8,797 nucleotides of DNA from Bacteroidetes bacterium UBA7692 (GTDB taxonomy: Bacteria; Bacteroidota; Bacteroidia; Chitinophagales; LD1): the NCBI GenBank assembly GCA_002482725.1, contig DLGO01000111.1, forward strand, positions 1 through 8,797, given 5' to 3'. The notes under the pieces were generated by a model. It worked only from the letters and a program-made list of their open reading frames with translations. It ran no database searches and was not told the DNA's origin. Positions 7,078-8,797 of this stretch are shown one piece after another. The translations under genes were made by a program, and so were the position numbers. Position 1 is the stretch's first letter, and every line of letters begins with the position of its first letter.

Positions 7078-7626
7078 ATGCCTATCAAGACAATAAAACA
7101 CAGCTACAAAAAGGTTAAGTATGTTCTTTACCGCGAAACACTTATTGATATAAAGGAGCACATCCTTACGTTCCTGGGGGCATTTACAGGACTGGGGCTG
7201 CTGAGCTTCATCAATAGCAAGTATATGGTAGCCAGCGATAATCTCTTTGTCATTGGTTCTTTTGGGGCCAGTGCAGTCCTTATCTACGGCGTCATCAATA
7301 GTCCTTTGGCACAGCCGCGAAACCTGATTGGCGGGCATGTTCTATCAGCGCTTATTGGCGTTACTGTTTGTAAGCTTATCCCAAATGAAACGTGGCTTGC
7401 TTCTGCATTGGCGGTATCGCTGTCCATAGTAGTAATGCAAATTACAAAAACGCTTCACCCTCCCGGCGGCGCCACTGCATTAATAGCAGTTATCGGCGGC
7501 GAAAAAATTAAAGCCATGGGATATTGGTATGTATTGAGTCCCGTGTTGTCTGGTGTACTGATTATGCTAGTTGTAGCCCTTATATTCAACAATATGACTA
7601 AATACCGGAAGTATCCTGCGGGTTAG
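7078..7626 (+). CDS. HPP family integral membrane protein
   Basis: A 182-residue membrane protein of the HPP family. The defining motif LHPPGGATAL is at 126-135 (HPP at 127-129). The first conserved block, IGSFGASAVLIYG (59-71) with QPRNLIGGH (79-87), is also present. Hydrophobic segments at about 29-46, 57-72, 82-101, 107-123 and 150-170 suggest five membrane spans or four spans plus a re-entrant HPP loop. The basic N-terminus (KTIKHSYKKVK) probably lies in the cytoplasm. Some family members in plants and cyanobacteria are linked to nitrite transport; whether that applies here is unknown, and no nitrogen genes are nearby. ATG 7078 is chosen because the in-frame TTG at 7030 lies in the T-tract of the preceding terminator. 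The last 29 bases overlap the end of the convergent GtrA-like gene. Confidence 0.88.
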   Translation: MPIKTIKHSYKKVKYVLYRETLIDIKEHILTFLGAFTGLGLLSFINSKYMVASDNLFVIGSFGASAVLIYGVINSPLAQPRNLIGGHVLSALIGVTVCKLIPNETWLASALAVSLSIVVMQITKTLHPPGGATALIAVIGGEKIKAMGYWYVLSPVLSGVLIMLVVALIFNNMTKYRKYPAG

Positions 7627-8059
7627 CTTCTTTTTTAGTCGCAAACACCCAGTATTTCTGTAGGGTATAGTTGAACCCCAGCGAAACAAAAAGGTCAATG
7701 ATCAGCCTGCTTATCCTGTAGTCCAGCTTCGTATAATGCGTTACACAATAAGTTCCCAGCGATTTCAATGCTATGCTACCGGCCACCATTACTATAAACT
7801 TTGGTATCTGCTTTCTTTTCTTCTCGTCCCTTGCTCCAAAAGCCCAATACCTGTTCAGCGAAAAATTGATCACAGCACCTATCAATCCGCTAATTACTAT
7901 AGAGTAGGCATAGAAAATCCCTACTACTTCAGTAAAAAAGATCATGATAAAGTAGTCAGCGATTCCACCTGTGAAAGCGGATAGCTGAGCCTTTATAAAG
8001 GTCTCCAGTTGTGCTTTATAGCCCGGCTCTTTTTGCATTTTCTTCTTTATCCCTTGCAT
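7598..8059 (-). CDS. GtrA family membrane protein
   Basis: A 153-residue protein with four predicted membrane helices (about 24-44, 50-68, 87-107 and 117-134). It has the GtrA hallmarks: a glycine-rich first helix (SAFTGGIADYF), NRYWAF after helix 2 (69-74) and LQKYWVF after helix 4 (133-139), with Lys/Arg-rich loops facing the cytoplasm. GtrA-family proteins are thought to move polyprenyl-phosphate-linked sugars across the inner membrane or assist glycosyltransferases; the substrate is unknown here. The start is uncertain. ATG 8059 overlaps the upstream gene by 44 bases, ATG 8038 would overlap by 23 bases and give 146 residues, and TTG 8065 is also in frame. Either ATG implies translational coupling with the CDP-alcohol phosphatidyltransferase. 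The 3' end overlaps the convergent HPP gene by 29 bases. No terminator is visible at the end. Confidence 0.88.
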   Translation of the reverse strand: MQGIKKKMQKEPGYKAQLETFIKAQLSAFTGGIADYFIMIFFTEVVGIFYAYSIVISGLIGAVINFSLNRYWAFGARDEKKRKQIPKFIVMVAGSIALKSLGTYCVTHYTKLDYRISRLIIDLFVSLGFNYTLQKYWVFATKKEANPQDTSGI

Positions 8060-8693
8060 TTGCAAGCTTCACCAGTTTGAAGAAATCTGTCGTATTGATA
8101 AAGGTAAGGATTACTATTGCTGTAATTCCAAAATACAACAGGAATCCGGGAATGAAATATTCAGCCAGGGTAGAAAGGGATAAAATAATCCTTAGTTCTG
8201 TCGGGCCTAATGGACCATCAGCGTCTATCAGGTACACATCGGTTATTTTATAGCGCATTATCGCAAGTATAAATGTTTGGCCGTATGAAGCCATGAACAT
8301 AAACGACACTAACGGATATTCCCTTAAAAAGTACAGATAAGATATACTGATCATTACCGTAGTCAACCAATCCAGGTTCATATCCAGCAACCAGCCATAC
8401 CATTTGCGTGGAGTATTTCTATAGTATGCCAGCCTGCCATCCAGCGAATCGCCAAACCACTGTATGGCCATGCCAACAGGGAAAACAAAAAGGGATAATT
8501 TATTGTAGCTCGCAAAAAATACGCTTAGTGCCGCTACTGTACTGCCAAAAAAACCAATTCCTGATAGCATATCAGAGGTTACCCATCTTGGCATTATCCT
8601 GCATAGGAACTCTATAGCGGCAAATTCAGGGGCTCTTAATATATTGGTGCGGTTACGGCCGCTGTTTATTCGTTTCGCTGCTTCGCTCGACAT
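8016..8693 (-). CDS. CDP-alcohol phosphatidyltransferase family protein
   Basis: A 225-residue integral membrane enzyme that should transfer a phosphatidyl (or similar) group from a CDP-activated lipid to an alcohol, releasing CMP. The metal-binding signature lies at residues 82-108: Asp82, Asp85, Gly86, Ala89, Gly100, Asp104 and Asp108 are all present, so the four catalytic/metal aspartates are intact. The usual Arg after Ala89 is Tyr90, with Tyr91 and Arg92 following, and the spacing to Gly100 is one residue longer than the textbook motif. Hydrophobic helices lie at about 43-62, 65-80, 110-122, 126-146, 167-180 and 183-202. A second conserved-looking segment is GPLGPTELRI (160-169). The alcohol substrate (inositol phosphate, glycerol phosphate or another) cannot be assigned. 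ATG 8693 is the first in-frame start. The gene overlaps GtrA downstream and probably leads that operon. Confidence 0.88.
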   Translation of the reverse strand: MSSEAAKRINSGRNRTNILRAPEFAAIEFLCRIMPRWVTSDMLSGIGFFGSTVAALSVFFASYNKLSLFVFPVGMAIQWFGDSLDGRLAYYRNTPRKWYGWLLDMNLDWLTTVMISISYLYFLREYPLVSFMFMASYGQTFILAIMRYKITDVYLIDADGPLGPTELRIILSLSTLAEYFIPGFLLYFGITAIVILTFINTTDFFKLVKLANARDKEENAKRAGL

Positions 8694-8739
8694 TGTAGGT
8701 GTTTTTGAAGTATTTACTGCCTGTTTGCTGGCGATAACT

Positions 8740-8797
8740 ACTTATTTAATTTACTCCTGCAGGAAACGAGCAACCTGCAGGAGTAAATTAAATAAGT
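8740..8797. repeat. Perfect 24-bp inverted repeat with a 10-base loop at the window end
   Basis: The left arm (8740-8763) is ACTTATTTAATTTACT followed by CCTGCAGG. The right arm (8774-8797) is its exact reverse complement. The loop AAACGAGCAA spans 8764-8773. Each arm also contains the self-complementary octamer CCTGCAGG. The repeat finishes on the last base, so its true length is unknown. It lies 47 bases upstream of the CDP-alcohol phosphatidyltransferase start. It could be a bidirectional terminator, a real genomic palindrome that stopped assembly, or a fold-back artefact. Confidence 0.9.

Noticed and set aside
7736..8253. Plus-strand open frames over the GtrA and CDP-alcohol phosphatidyltransferase genes
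   Set aside because: The minus strand carries clear family motifs for both genes; the plus frames have none.
1..8797. CRISPR array, tRNA, rRNA, insertion sequence, phage or toxin-antitoxin genes
   Set aside because: I found no spaced direct repeats, no tRNA-like cloverleaf and no transposase, integrase or toxin motifs on either strand.

Overview
The window looks like ordinary chromosomal DNA from a member of the Bacteroidota, most likely the Chitinophagaceae/Sphingobacteria side of the phylum. The GyrB protein reads like GyrB of that group. Start codons follow A-rich leaders rather than clear Shine-Dalgarno sequences. At least one promoter carries the phylum's TAnnTTTG -7 box. An ftsE stands alone without ftsX. 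The odd length, a gyrB cut at base 1 and a hairpin ending on the last base suggest that this is a whole metagenomic or draft contig; that is inference.

Layout. Bases 1-1733 hold gyrB without its first ~75-80 codons, closed by a good intrinsic terminator (1760-1798). A small DUF6265-type lipoprotein gene (1816-2316, +) converges with a small antibiotic-biosynthesis-monooxygenase-like gene (2319-2603, -), with 2 bases between them. After a 268-base spacer comes a probable two-gene lipid operon: an SDR resembling peroxisomal trans-2-enoyl-CoA reductase (2872-3642) and a long-chain acyl-CoA synthetase (3680-5401). Next is ftsE with its own promoter (5504-6211), then an AhpC/Prx1-type 2-Cys peroxiredoxin (6341-6973) with a strong terminator, then an HPP-family membrane protein (7078-7626). 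The HPP gene overlaps tail-to-tail by 29 bases with a minus-strand pair: a GtrA-like membrane protein (7598-8059) and, upstream of it, a CDP-alcohol phosphatidyltransferase (8016-8693). The window ends in a perfect 24-bp inverted repeat with a 10-base loop (8740-8797).

How the genes fit together. The SDR and acyl-CoA synthetase point to activation and reduction or oxidation of fatty acids. The CDP-alcohol phosphatidyltransferase and GtrA protein form an overlapping gene pair that probably makes and handles a membrane lipid or lipid-linked sugar. The rest are single housekeeping or stress genes: DNA topology, cell division or envelope, and peroxide defence.

I found no CRISPR array, insertion sequence, phage gene, tRNA or rRNA, and no gene cluster I would call a new system. 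The items most worth a second look are the terminal palindrome, the altered motif residue in the CDP-alcohol phosphatidyltransferase, the non-classical active site of the SDR, and the overlapping gene arrangements near the right end.
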